From NCBI GenBank assembly GCA_016840965.1, contig JAEORI010000170.1:1-21329 (forward strand): DNA of 21,329 nucleotides, in the 5' to 3' direction. This DNA comes from Candidatus Thorarchaeota archaeon (GTDB taxonomy: Archaea > Asgardarchaeota > Thorarchaeia > Thorarchaeales > Thorarchaeaceae). This document shows, piece after piece, positions 14,514-21,329 of this stretch. Each line of letters starts with the position of its first letter. Within the stretch, counting starts at the first letter, position 1. A program made the translations under genes and the position numbers. A model generated the notes under the pieces. The model made no database searches. It saw nothing but the letters and a program-made list of their open reading frames with translations, and was not told the origin of the DNA.

Positions 14514-15890
14514 ATGACTGGCAAGCTCTTTGGGACAACAGGCGTACGAAAGATATACGGTGAAGAGTTTGACCTTGAGATGGCACTCAATCTTGGCAAA
14601 GCTCTTGGAACCCATCTCGGTAAGGGAACTGTTGTGATAGCAAGAGATGCTCGTACAACTGGAATCATGATTGCGGACACCTTGACAGCAGGAATCCTAT
14701 CTACTGGAGTTAATGTGGTACAAGCCGGAATCATACCAACACCAACGCTTGCATTTATCACAATGAAACGAGGATTCGATGCGGGACTTATGGTCACAGC
14801 ATCTCACAACCCACCACAGTACACCGGTGTGAAATTCTGGTCTCGAAATAGTATGGGATTCACCTCGAAAGAAGAAACCAAAATCGAAGAGATTTACAGC
14901 TCTAGGAACTTCAAAGTAGCCAATTGGGATGAGCTTGGCAAAGAAACACAGATGGAAGATGCGGTCGATCAACACATTGAAACGCTCCTTGAGAGATGCG
15001 ATGCTGATAGTATCAGGGCGAAGACATTCAAAGTCATTGTTGATCCAGGGAATGGGGCAGCCTGTGTTCTTACGCCCTATCTTATGCAGCAGCTCAACTG
15101 TCAGGTGGTAACGATAAACGGTCAATTAGATGGTCATTTCCCTGGCAGAAGGTCTGAGCCCGACGAGGACTCTTTGGGAGACCTTATCCAAATGATCAAG
15201 AGAACAGGAGCAGACCTAGGTATCGCACATGATGGGGACGCAGACAGAGTTGTCTTTGTCACTGAAAAGGGAGAGGTCATCAAGGGTGACCGGACTATTG
15301 CGCTTCTCGCACAACAGGCCATGTTATCAGCGAAACACAGCACAGTGGTCACAACTGTTGATAGCTCTCTTGCACTGGATGAAACTGTAGAGCGAGCTGG
15401 GGGAAAGATAGTTCGAACTCCTGTTGGTGACATACAGGTCGCTGTCAAGGTGGCAGAGTTGGAAGGTGTCATGGGTGGTGAAGCATGTGGAGTGTTCATA
15501 TTCCCGGAGGCACATCTTGCCCCTGAACCTTTCTTGGCAGCGTGTAGGGTCCTTGAGTTGATGGCACGAACAGGGAAGAAATTTGGAGAGTTGATTTCTG
15601 CAATTCCGCAATACCCAATTCTCAGAAGCAAGCTCGATTGTCCCAATGATAAGAAGCAGAGCGTGATGGATACTTTATCAAAAACGCTTCCAAGCAAGCT
15701 AGGTGATGTGAAACAAGTTTTGAAGGTGGATGGACTTGGAATCACATTGAAAAAAGGATGGATATTGGTCAGACCCTCAGGAACAGAACCAGTGATAAGG
15801 GTGACATGTGAGGGACAGACCAAAGAAGATGTGGAGCGGATTCTAGGGACTGTGGAGAATGTTGTCAAAGTTACAATAGACTCAGCTTAG
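14514..15890 (+). CDS. glmM: Phosphoglucosamine/phosphomannomutase-family phosphohexomutase
   Basis: A 458-aa alpha-D-phosphohexomutase. The N-terminus is MTGKLFGTTGVRK. The active-site phosphoserine Ser97 lies in TASHNP, the magnesium loop in DGDADR, and the C-terminal phosphate-binding loop in RPSGTEPVIRV. Archaeal members interconvert 6-phospho and 1-phospho hexoses or hexosamines, and many are GlmM enzymes that make glucosamine-1-phosphate for UDP-GlcNAc. That would feed BshA, whose substrate is UDP-GlcNAc and whose gene lies 1.3 kb downstream. Phosphomannomutase activity is the alternative and cannot be excluded from sequence. The ATG at 14514 is preferred because the family usually begins M-x-KLFGT; an in-frame GTG at 14505 is possible. 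It appears monocistronic. Confidence 0.88.
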   Translation: MTGKLFGTTGVRKIYGEEFDLEMALNLGKALGTHLGKGTVVIARDARTTGIMIADTLTAGILSTGVNVVQAGIIPTPTLAFITMKRGFDAGLMVTASHNPPQYTGVKFWSRNSMGFTSKEETKIEEIYSSRNFKVANWDELGKETQMEDAVDQHIETLLERCDADSIRAKTFKVIVDPGNGAACVLTPYLMQQLNCQVVTINGQLDGHFPGRRSEPDEDSLGDLIQMIKRTGADLGIAHDGDADRVVFVTEKGEVIKGDRTIALLAQQAMLSAKHSTVVTTVDSSLALDETVERAGGKIVRTPVGDIQVAVKVAELEGVMGGEACGVFIFPEAHLAPEPFLAACRVLELMARTGKKFGELISAIPQYPILRSKLDCPNDKKQSVMDTLSKTLPSKLGDVKQVLKVDGLGITLKKGWILVRPSGTEPVIRVTCEGQTKEDVERILGTVENVVKVTIDSA

Positions 15891-15902
15891 CTCCAAACAA
15901 GG

Positions 15903-15909
15903 TTTATAG
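15903..15909 (+). promoter_or_regulatory. TATA element of the small coiled-coil gene
   Basis: TTTATAG lies 43 nt before the ATG. The expected start near 15930 leaves a leader of about 20 nt. The glmM-type gene ends only 13 nt upstream, so this is a compact separate promoter. Confidence 0.5.
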
Positions 15910-15951
15910 CGAAACAGCATCTTCTCATTCTAAGCTATTGGGGTCAAAAAA

Positions 15952-16359
15952 ATGCCAGATGAAAGGAAAGAACTTGAAGCCGAAATCATGGATGAATTTG
16001 AGTGGGCCCTGAAGGATCCGAATGAAGAAAAGATTCGGCAACTTGGAGAAGTAGTCAGTATAATCACTACCAAGCTGACTGAGGCAATAACCAACATCCA
16101 AGTTTCCTTGATAGATCTAGAGAATAAGGTTGATGCTATGGAAAATAGGATATCGTCATTGGCAGCCCGTGGACCCGCAGCAGCGGCTTCTGGAGGTGTA
16201 GGAGCAGCATCGCCTGCTGCAGGAGGAGAACCTATTCCAACCATGGCTAAGGCACCGACTCCAAAACCAGCAGGAGCACCCGGCGGCGGAATGAGTATGA
16301 TGGGTGAACTTAAGGCACTCCTAGCAGCCCGACGAAGAAAGACTGAGAATCCCGAATAA
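15952..16359 (+). CDS. Small coiled-coil protein with Ala/Pro/Gly linker and basic C-terminal helix
   Basis: A 135-aa protein. An acidic helical N-terminus leads into a coiled coil (about 26-72) with heptad-like hydrophobics in VVSIITTKLTEAITNIQ and LIDLENKVDAMENRISSL. Residues 73-113 are a low-complexity Ala/Pro/Gly linker. The end is a short amphipathic basic helix (MMGELKALLAARRRK). The coiled-coil part recalls the CCDC53 subunit of the eukaryotic WASH complex (a KLADLSLRIQQIE...LDAKLSSI type of pattern). The tail recalls short actin-regulator motifs in spirit only. Both are impressions by eye, not established homology. It ends 10 nt from the end of bshB, tail to tail. It has its own promoter and is not obviously tied to thiol synthesis. 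Confidence 0.8.
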   Translation: MPDERKELEAEIMDEFEWALKDPNEEKIRQLGEVVSIITTKLTEAITNIQVSLIDLENKVDAMENRISSLAARGPAAAASGGVGAASPAAGGEPIPTMAKAPTPKPAGAPGGGMSMMGELKALLAARRRKTENPE

Positions 16360-16368
16360 TAACTCAGA

Positions 16369-17037
16369 TCAAATAAGGCGGCTTACACTATTCTTTTCAT
16401 AAAAAGGACCTACATGTTCTAGAAGAGTGATAGCAAAGGCTTCTGCCCTCTCGCATTTTGCTTGAACTCCTCGCAGACGTGTCCTAGTATCATACAATTG
16501 TGTATAATATGAGTCAGCTTTCTTAAGCTGAGATACATGTTTCTTTAATGCCGCTAATGCAACAGGATAAGACTCGGTAATATCAACATGAACATTGGGT
16601 CGAGAGATCATTGTGTTGATTTCCATGTTATAGATGCGTTCAACTCGATGCGCATTATCAAAGATTGTCTTGTGGGATGCCCACTCCACGGCTTGGTTCA
16701 CTATCATTGCGCATTGCTGATGATTTCGATTGTAGTCGGATGAGTGATGTGTGATTACAATTGTTGGTTGGGATTTCAAGATAGCTCCAACGACCTCGTT
16801 TATGAGCTCTTCACCAATCGCAAAATCGTCCCGCTCGCTCAGATACAGGTTTCTAGCGCCAAGGAGTCCACACGCGGCTTTCAGTTCTTCATTACGCACT
16901 TCATTGCCAGTCATGCAGTGAACATCTACTTTTACACCCTGTTCAACATGTCTTCTGATTGTCCCACCAGCCCCAATGGTTTCATCATCAGGATGTGCTA
17001 CAACTACAAGGATTGTTCCCTCATCCGAACCGCTCAT
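16369..17037 (-). CDS. bshB: LmbE/PIG-L-type deacetylase, probable BshB
   Basis: A 222-aa zinc hydrolase. AHPDDE is at 14-19 (ligands H15 and D18, catalytic D17). A second site, THHSSDYNRNHQQ, supplies H97, H98 and H106. This is the LmbE/PIG-L fold, whose bacillithiol member BshB removes the acetyl group from GlcNAc-malate. Assignment to BshB rather than another PIG-L enzyme rests on its being head to head with bshA-bshC. Start: ATG at 17037 with a GTGAC element about 5 nt upstream. In-frame codons at 17052 and 17085 would add an N-terminus unlike the family. Confidence 0.85.
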   Translation of the reverse strand: MSGSDEGTILVVVAHPDDETIGAGGTIRRHVEQGVKVDVHCMTGNEVRNEELKAACGLLGARNLYLSERDDFAIGEELINEVVGAILKSQPTIVITHHSSDYNRNHQQCAMIVNQAVEWASHKTIFDNAHRVERIYNMEINTMISRPNVHVDITESYPVALAALKKHVSQLKKADSYYTQLYDTRTRLRGVQAKCERAEAFAITLLEHVGPFYEKNSVSRLI

Positions 17038-17100
17038 AAAGTCACATTTCATATACCATCTAATCAAGCTTTGGCAATCTCCCAATTGTCCAAACCAGTT

Positions 17101-17109
17101 CGCTTAAAG
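17101..17109 (+). promoter_or_regulatory. Weak TATA-like element of the bshAC operon
   Basis: CGCTTAAAG lies about 40 nt before the GTG start of bshA, giving a predicted start near 17130. The bshB gene fires in the opposite direction from the same 107-bp gap (17038-17144), so the two halves could be co-regulated. Confidence 0.35.
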
Positions 17110-17132
17110 GGATAACAAGCTCAGAACGAAAG

Positions 17133-17138
17133 AAGGTG
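17133..17138 (+). promoter_or_regulatory. Ribosome binding site of bshA
   Basis: AAGGTG lies 6 nt before a GTG start codon at 17145, supporting that start. Confidence 0.6.
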
Positions 17139-17144
17139 TAGTAA

Positions 17145-18308
17145 GTGAGGATTGGAGTCAATCTATACCCCACCGTAGGTGGAAGTGGATATCTTGCAAC
17201 ACGTTTGGGACAAGAGCTAGCTCACAGAGGCCACACAATTCACTTCATCACATATCAAAGACCATTTTCTCTTATGTGGGAACAAACTAGAGGAGTACAT
17301 GTAGACCTAGTTGACAGTTTTAACTATCCTCTCTTCGAAGGCACTGGGCCGCCTTATACTATGGCTTTAACCTCAAAGATCATCAAAGTAGCAACAGACT
17401 CTCAACTTGACATAGTGCATGCCCACTACGCAATTCCTCATGCAATGGCAGCCTATATGGCGAGAGAGATTGCGGGTATTCCATATGTTGTGACCCTACA
17501 TGGCTCAGATGTTCATTCGCTTGGTCAAGACCCAGCATACAAACCGGTTGTAAAACACACTGTAGAGAACGCAGATGCTGTTACAGCAGTTTCTGAATTT
17601 CTGATGAAGAAAGCACATGAGGAGCTAGGTATTGAAAGGGAGATTCATGTGATTCCTAACTTCATCGATGTTGAGAAGTTCTCACACCTAAATGGTATAC
17701 GACTCTATGTTGAGAGTGGCTGTGTTGGACTGAGAAAAGAAGCAGAAGCTGTTGAACTGAATCCAGATGAGAAAATCCTGTTACATGCATCCAACTTCCG
17801 TCAGGTAAAGCGAGTCGTTGAACTTGTTGAGATAATGAGAATAGTAGTTGATCACTTTCCTAAAGCTAGACTGATTATTGCAGGCGATGGACCAACACGT
17901 ATAGAGGTTGAGAGGAAGATAGAGGCATTGGACTTGTGCAACAACATCCATCTTCTAGGTGTGAAAAGCAATATGCAGGAGATAATGTGCTCAGCAGACC
18001 TCTTTCTATTGAACTCGACCCTAGAAGGAATGCCACTTGTACTACTCGAAGCAATGTCATGCAGCCTTCCCGTTGTCACAACACCAGCTGGCGGCATCCC
18101 AGAGCTAGTACGTCCAGGACAAGATGGCATGGTCACTAAAGGGTTCAGCCAAGAAGAGTATGCGCAGGCAGTTATAGAGCTATTAGAAAATGATGAGAAA
18201 CGGAAAGAACTAGGAAAAGCTGGAAGAAGACGCGTTGAAGAATCGTTCTCTGCAGAACGAATCGTGCGCATGTACGAGAAAGTATTCGAGGATGTGCTGT
18301 CTAAGTAG
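17145..18308 (+). CDS. bshA: BshA, GlcNAc-malate synthase (GT4 glycosyltransferase)
   Basis: A 387-aa GT4-family glycosyltransferase. From memory, it follows Bacillus BshA closely along its length: GGSG near residue 12, HFITYQRPF, DIVHAHYAIPHAMAAY, VTLHGSDV, DAVTAVSEF, IPNFIDVEKF, LLHASNFRQVKRV, IIAGDGPT and the EX7E element in EGMPLVLLEAMSC. BshA transfers GlcNAc from UDP-GlcNAc to L-malate, the first step of bacillithiol synthesis. The long shared pattern, especially the PHAMAAY and SNFR-KR segments, separates it from generic GT4 enzymes. The GTG start has an AAGGTG ribosome binding site. bshC follows 16 nt after the stop. An alternative GT4 role is unlikely given bshB and bshC next door. 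Confidence 0.92.
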   Translation: MRIGVNLYPTVGGSGYLATRLGQELAHRGHTIHFITYQRPFSLMWEQTRGVHVDLVDSFNYPLFEGTGPPYTMALTSKIIKVATDSQLDIVHAHYAIPHAMAAYMAREIAGIPYVVTLHGSDVHSLGQDPAYKPVVKHTVENADAVTAVSEFLMKKAHEELGIEREIHVIPNFIDVEKFSHLNGIRLYVESGCVGLRKEAEAVELNPDEKILLHASNFRQVKRVVELVEIMRIVVDHFPKARLIIAGDGPTRIEVERKIEALDLCNNIHLLGVKSNMQEIMCSADLFLLNSTLEGMPLVLLEAMSCSLPVVTTPAGGIPELVRPGQDGMVTKGFSQEEYAQAVIELLENDEKRKELGKAGRRRVEESFSAERIVRMYEKVFEDVLSK

Positions 18309-18317
18309 GAGGTTGAA
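18309..18317 (+). promoter_or_regulatory. Ribosome binding site fixing a TTG start for bshC
   Basis: GGAGGTTGA, immediately after the bshA stop, has one mismatch to the anti-16S consensus GGAGGTGA. It lies 7 nt before the TTG at 18325. This argues against the earlier in-frame starts inside bshA (18235, ATG at 18292) and the TTG at 18313. Confidence 0.7.
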
Positions 18318-18324
18318 AACTACT

Positions 18325-20040
18325 TTGAGCCCTAGCGTTTACAAGGTCTATGAAGATTTCATTTGGAATGGACGAGGGGCTGACATTGCACAGAAGATCT
18401 ATAATTCGCCTCCAGTCACCTTTGATAGTATCGTTGAAAGAGTTCCGAGTCTTCTGGATTCGTACAAAGCTACGCTATGGCATATTCCTGAGAAGATGAG
18501 TATTCTCAAGAGCATCCTTATTGAGAGTAACAAGAAACTTGGCATCTTGACACCCAAAGTCAGAGAGAATATAGAGAACTTAAAGCATGGAGCTGTGGAA
18601 GCCGCACACCAGACGGTCGTAATGGGTGGACCAGCATATATTTTGAACAAGGCTTCAACAGCGGCACAGGTTGCATCTTTAGTTAGCAGTCAGGGCGTGC
18701 CTCTGACACCGTTCTTTTTTGTTGCAGACTATGATGAAGTCCAATCAGAGTTGACGAACATTCGCACGCCTCTGATGGGAAAAGACGGGAATCTAATCAG
18801 TATTCCAGTTCCAAAAGGCTTTGAAAACTCACCAGTAAGCGTTTTACCTCTACCTGAGAGTGATTGGTTGAATCAGGTCGAGGATGCGATTCGCAGTAAT
18901 TACAGACCTATGTTCAAGAGTCTGGAGCAGAATAATCGACTATTATTTGAAGAACGTCTTGAACAATCTTTGACAGTTGCCAGAAGCGCATTCCACAACT
19001 CTAAGACACTTGCCGAATGGTCACAGAGAATTATGGGTTATCTCTTTAATGTAAGTGGAAATCTCGGGTTGCCTCTACTCACAGCATCTGAGAGAGAGAT
19101 TCGTGAGCTTCTTGTTGAAGGTGTAGAGTTCCTACTTGCTCGTGAAAACAGAGACCGGTTCCTCAATACTTTCAATGAAATAACTGATCTCATTGAGTCA
19201 CATGGTTATGACTCAGGAATGGGGCGACGAGGACCAGATTATGTTCCTTTCTTTTATGAGTGTCCTGAACCTGGTTGTAATAGAAGTCGAACTGAACTTC
19301 ACTACGAGGATCTAGGAGCCACAGCTGTACTAACAGGAAAATGTCCAACCTGTTCGGAAGTAATCGAAATTGAAACTCCTGCAGATAGCCCATATCTTGG
19401 AGAGATATCCACTCAAATATCTCCACGTGTAGACTCACGACAGATTTTGATTGACACTCTCATACCAACCGTGGCACATATCGGGGGTATTGGTGAGGCT
19501 GCATACTACGCACAGGTAATTCCTTCTGCCTCAGCTATGAACATACCCTTCCCCATGTTCATTAAATATCCACGAGTTTACTTCAACACACCGTGGAATG
19601 AGGAGCTTGCGAAGAGTCTAGAGGGTGAAGGTGTTGAGGTTCTTCAGCGTAGGGAAATGTTTAGTCTGATGGGAAAAATCGCTAAATCAAGACGAAAGAA
19701 CAGTTTTGATGAGATGAATGAAAATCTCGCTGAGATGAATAGGCTAATCTTTGAAACACACGGCCGCTTGAACGAAATCCACACAGAAACCGCCATTAAA
19801 ATTGCTGAAGCTACAGGGAAGGACGTAGAAATACTCCAACGTCAGAAACTTGACATAGAACGCTACCTCTCATGGGTATTTGGTCAGTATACAGATGGTA
19901 AACTTGGTCAAGAGTCTTCATGGGCATGGATAGAGTGGGCTATAAACTCAGGCTTCTCAGACCTCTTTGGACCCTATGAAAGAGCATATGTGGGACCTAT
20001 GAAGAATGGAGCAACAGTGTTTGTGAACTTCTCAGTCTGA
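18325..20040 (+). CDS. bshC: Divergent BshC (putative cysteine-adding enzyme) with a zinc-ribbon-like insert
   Basis: A 571-aa protein. It matches BshC in its MGGPAYILNKASTAAQ segment (about 100-115; bacterial form GGPLYTLYKALTAI), the PLTPFFFVADYDEVQ segment (bacterial FWIATEDHDFEEV), ISPRVDSRQILIDTLIPTVAHIGGIGEAAYYAQ (near 366-397), and a C-terminal coiled coil (NEIHTETAIKIAEATGKDVE). BshC adds cysteine to GlcN-malate to finish bacillithiol. Oddities: the EDHD signature is degenerate, and CPEPGC...CPTC (C313, C318, C340, C343) forms a ribbon not in the bacterial enzymes I know. It starts at TTG 18325, chosen by its ribosome binding site. It forms an operon with bshA. Family call firm; activity uncertain. 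Confidence 0.82.
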   Translation: MSPSVYKVYEDFIWNGRGADIAQKIYNSPPVTFDSIVERVPSLLDSYKATLWHIPEKMSILKSILIESNKKLGILTPKVRENIENLKHGAVEAAHQTVVMGGPAYILNKASTAAQVASLVSSQGVPLTPFFFVADYDEVQSELTNIRTPLMGKDGNLISIPVPKGFENSPVSVLPLPESDWLNQVEDAIRSNYRPMFKSLEQNNRLLFEERLEQSLTVARSAFHNSKTLAEWSQRIMGYLFNVSGNLGLPLLTASEREIRELLVEGVEFLLARENRDRFLNTFNEITDLIESHGYDSGMGRRGPDYVPFFYECPEPGCNRSRTELHYEDLGATAVLTGKCPTCSEVIEIETPADSPYLGEISTQISPRVDSRQILIDTLIPTVAHIGGIGEAAYYAQVIPSASAMNIPFPMFIKYPRVYFNTPWNEELAKSLEGEGVEVLQRREMFSLMGKIAKSRRKNSFDEMNENLAEMNRLIFETHGRLNEIHTETAIKIAEATGKDVEILQRQKLDIERYLSWVFGQYTDGKLGQESSWAWIEWAINSGFSDLFGPYERAYVGPMKNGATVFVNFSV

Positions 20041-20042
20041 GT

Positions 20043-21320
20043 TTATCCGAGGTCCTTTGTCAGAAGTTTACCTAGACGTTCAATTCCTTCAGAGATGATT
20101 TCGGGTGTTGAATATGAGAACCCGAGTCTCATGGTATTTGGCTCTGGAAGACTCTTTCGAAGGTCCTTGTTGTCCTTTGTCAATCTATGTCCAGCTTGAG
20201 GATAGAACGGAGCTCCTGGTACGTAGATGATATCATTCGGGATTGCTACACGTTCCATGAATTCCCCAGCATCAAACTTCTTGTCCTGACTCTGCCACCA
20301 GATGAAGAATCCACCAGTAGGATCTGTTCGTGAACCAGCTGGAAATGATTCGTCAATTGCTTTTGCCATTGCTTCATAGCGTTTCTTATACTGTGGTATG
20401 GCAACGTGCATTGCTTCATCAATGTAGTTCTTGTAGTACTCATCGAGAATTCGTTGCACTAATGTGGTTGTACAGAGGTCGAGGTAACCCTTGTCCTTGA
20501 GAACCTGCTCTTTAACTTCAGGTGGAAGGACTGAGTAGCCAACTCGTAGGACAGCAGCCTCTTTGCTACTAGTCCCAAGATATGCTACTCGGGTATTGTC
20601 TTTGTCAAGTGTTTTGATGGGTTTGGGATTCTTCTTGAACTGAATCTCAGCATACGCTGCGTCTTCAATAAGGAGAATCTCATTGGCTTCCGCAATATCA
20701 AAGAGAGCTTGACGTCGTTTCATAGGAAGTGTTGTGCCTTTTGGATTGTCTGAGTCAGGAACAACATAGATAATGTCTGGACATTTACCAAACTTCTTCT
20801 TTGAAACTTCTACCGCTTTTTCAACATCTTCGGGGATGATGCCATCAAGGTCAGTTGGAATAGTGATGACACGACCTCCAAGCTTCTCTGCTGGAGCTAG
20901 GAACCCAAGGTATGCTGGAGATGGAGTAATTATTACATCACCAGGATCAATCATTGTGTCAAGTATAGCGTAGATTGCTTGTTGTGACCCGTTTGTTATC
21001 GAAACCCTATCCCATTCAGTTTCACAATCAATTGGAATTCCTCTGACATCACATAACCTCTTTGCTATTGTCTTCAGGAACCAAGACTCGCCACCCGTCG
21101 GACCGTAGTTGAAATCATCAAGAGCTAGTTTGGGATTCTCCTTGTACTTAACACTAAGATCAGCCAGGATGTCTGCGAAGATATCAGTGGGCATGATGCC
21201 AGGTTTTCCACCTGCATAGTAGTACTTGACCTTATACTTGAGAAGAGCCCTTATCTGAGATTCTTCTATAAAATTAGTCCAGGTAGCAAAGCCATAGCCA
21301 TTACCTATTGTGTTTGCCAT
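20043..21320 (-). CDS. Fold-type I PLP-dependent aminotransferase
   Basis: A 425-aa aminotransferase of the aspartate/2-aminoadipate class (class I/II). SITNGSQQAIYAIL (107-120) is the cofactor-contacting glycine region. N192 lies in DNPKG, D220 and Y223 in the pyridine-contact strand, the Schiff-base Lys253 in GTSSKEAAVLRVGY, and a C-terminal MRLGFS arginine would bind the substrate carboxylate. It looks cytoplasmic. Which amino acid it uses (aspartate, aminoadipate, aromatic or branched-chain) cannot be read off. The ATG at 21320 is 9 nt from the edge, so its promoter lies outside. It converges on bshC with only 2 nt between stops, but there is no sign it belongs to the thiol pathway. Confidence 0.9.
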   Translation of the reverse strand: MANTIGNGYGFATWTNFIEESQIRALLKYKVKYYYAGGKPGIMPTDIFADILADLSVKYKENPKLALDDFNYGPTGGESWFLKTIAKRLCDVRGIPIDCETEWDRVSITNGSQQAIYAILDTMIDPGDVIITPSPAYLGFLAPAEKLGGRVITIPTDLDGIIPEDVEKAVEVSKKKFGKCPDIIYVVPDSDNPKGTTLPMKRRQALFDIAEANEILLIEDAAYAEIQFKKNPKPIKTLDKDNTRVAYLGTSSKEAAVLRVGYSVLPPEVKEQVLKDKGYLDLCTTTLVQRILDEYYKNYIDEAMHVAIPQYKKRYEAMAKAIDESFPAGSRTDPTGGFFIWWQSQDKKFDAGEFMERVAIPNDIIYVPGAPFYPQAGHRLTKDNKDLRKSLPEPNTMRLGFSYSTPEIISEGIERLGKLLTKDLG

Positions 21321-21329
21321 TATGTTCCC

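Noticed and set aside
15134..15868. Long open frame (244 codons) antisense to the mutase gene
   Set aside because: It is a shadow of the glmM-type gene, which has full catalytic motifs. The antisense peptide is Ser/Thr/Pro-rich with no recognisable domain.
17038..17085. Upstream start for bshB adding 16 residues
   Set aside because: The extra peptide does not match the family, and the ATG at 17037 has its own GTGAC element and leads straight to the AHPDDE strand.
1..21329. CRISPR arrays, insertion sequences, integrase or attachment sites
   Set aside because: No spaced direct repeats, terminal inverted repeats, transposase or integrase motifs were seen by reading. Absence by eye is not proof.

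Overview
This window looks like a chromosomal piece of an Asgard archaeon, possibly Thorarchaeia-like. That is inferred from gene content and was not tested by phylogeny. The supporting signs are a Rab/Ras-like small GTPase with a complete G1-G5 set, an archaeal RadA-type recombinase, archaeal-style TATA elements, strong GGAGGT/GGTGA ribosome binding sites often feeding GTG or TTG starts, and an XPD-like plus a Hel308/Ski2-like helicase. No rRNA, tRNA, CRISPR array or transposase was seen.

Region 1 (1-9943, minus strand) is one very tight operon, read from about 9943 down past the left edge. Its order is: unknown 147-aa protein; RadA-family recombinase with a charged tail; zinc-ribbon plus winged-helix protein; unknown 195-aa protein; XPD/DinG-like helicase with clustered cysteines; two-TM 197-aa protein; unknown 92-aa protein; two-TM HerA/VirB4-like protein with a ruined Walker A; Hel308-like helicase carrying a SWIM zinc finger; and the first 20 codons of another gene. 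Almost every junction overlaps (ATGA, GTGA, TGATG or a few more bases), so the products are probably made together. I know of no described system with this content. It reads as a membrane-tethered DNA processing and recombination machine with two helicases of expected opposite polarity. Repair, DNA uptake or transfer, and defence are all open.

Region 2 (9953-14404) starts with a 340-bp AT-rich intergenic stretch. Then come separately promoted minus-strand genes: an ATP-NAD kinase-like protein, an unknown 193-aa protein, the Rab-like GTPase, a metallo-beta-lactamase-fold hydrolase and an alpha/beta hydrolase whose transcript appears nearly leaderless.

Region 3 (14450-20040) holds a GlmM-type phosphohexomutase, a small coiled-coil protein that recalls the WASH-complex subunit CCDC53, and a complete bacillithiol-type set: bshB (minus), divergent from bshA-bshC (plus). 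GlmM could supply amino sugar for UDP-GlcNAc, BshA would join it to malate, BshB would deacetylate, and BshC would add cysteine. The BshC is divergent, with a four-cysteine zinc-ribbon-like segment and an altered EDHD signature. Region 4 (20043-21320, minus) is a fold-type I PLP aminotransferase, tail to tail with bshC.
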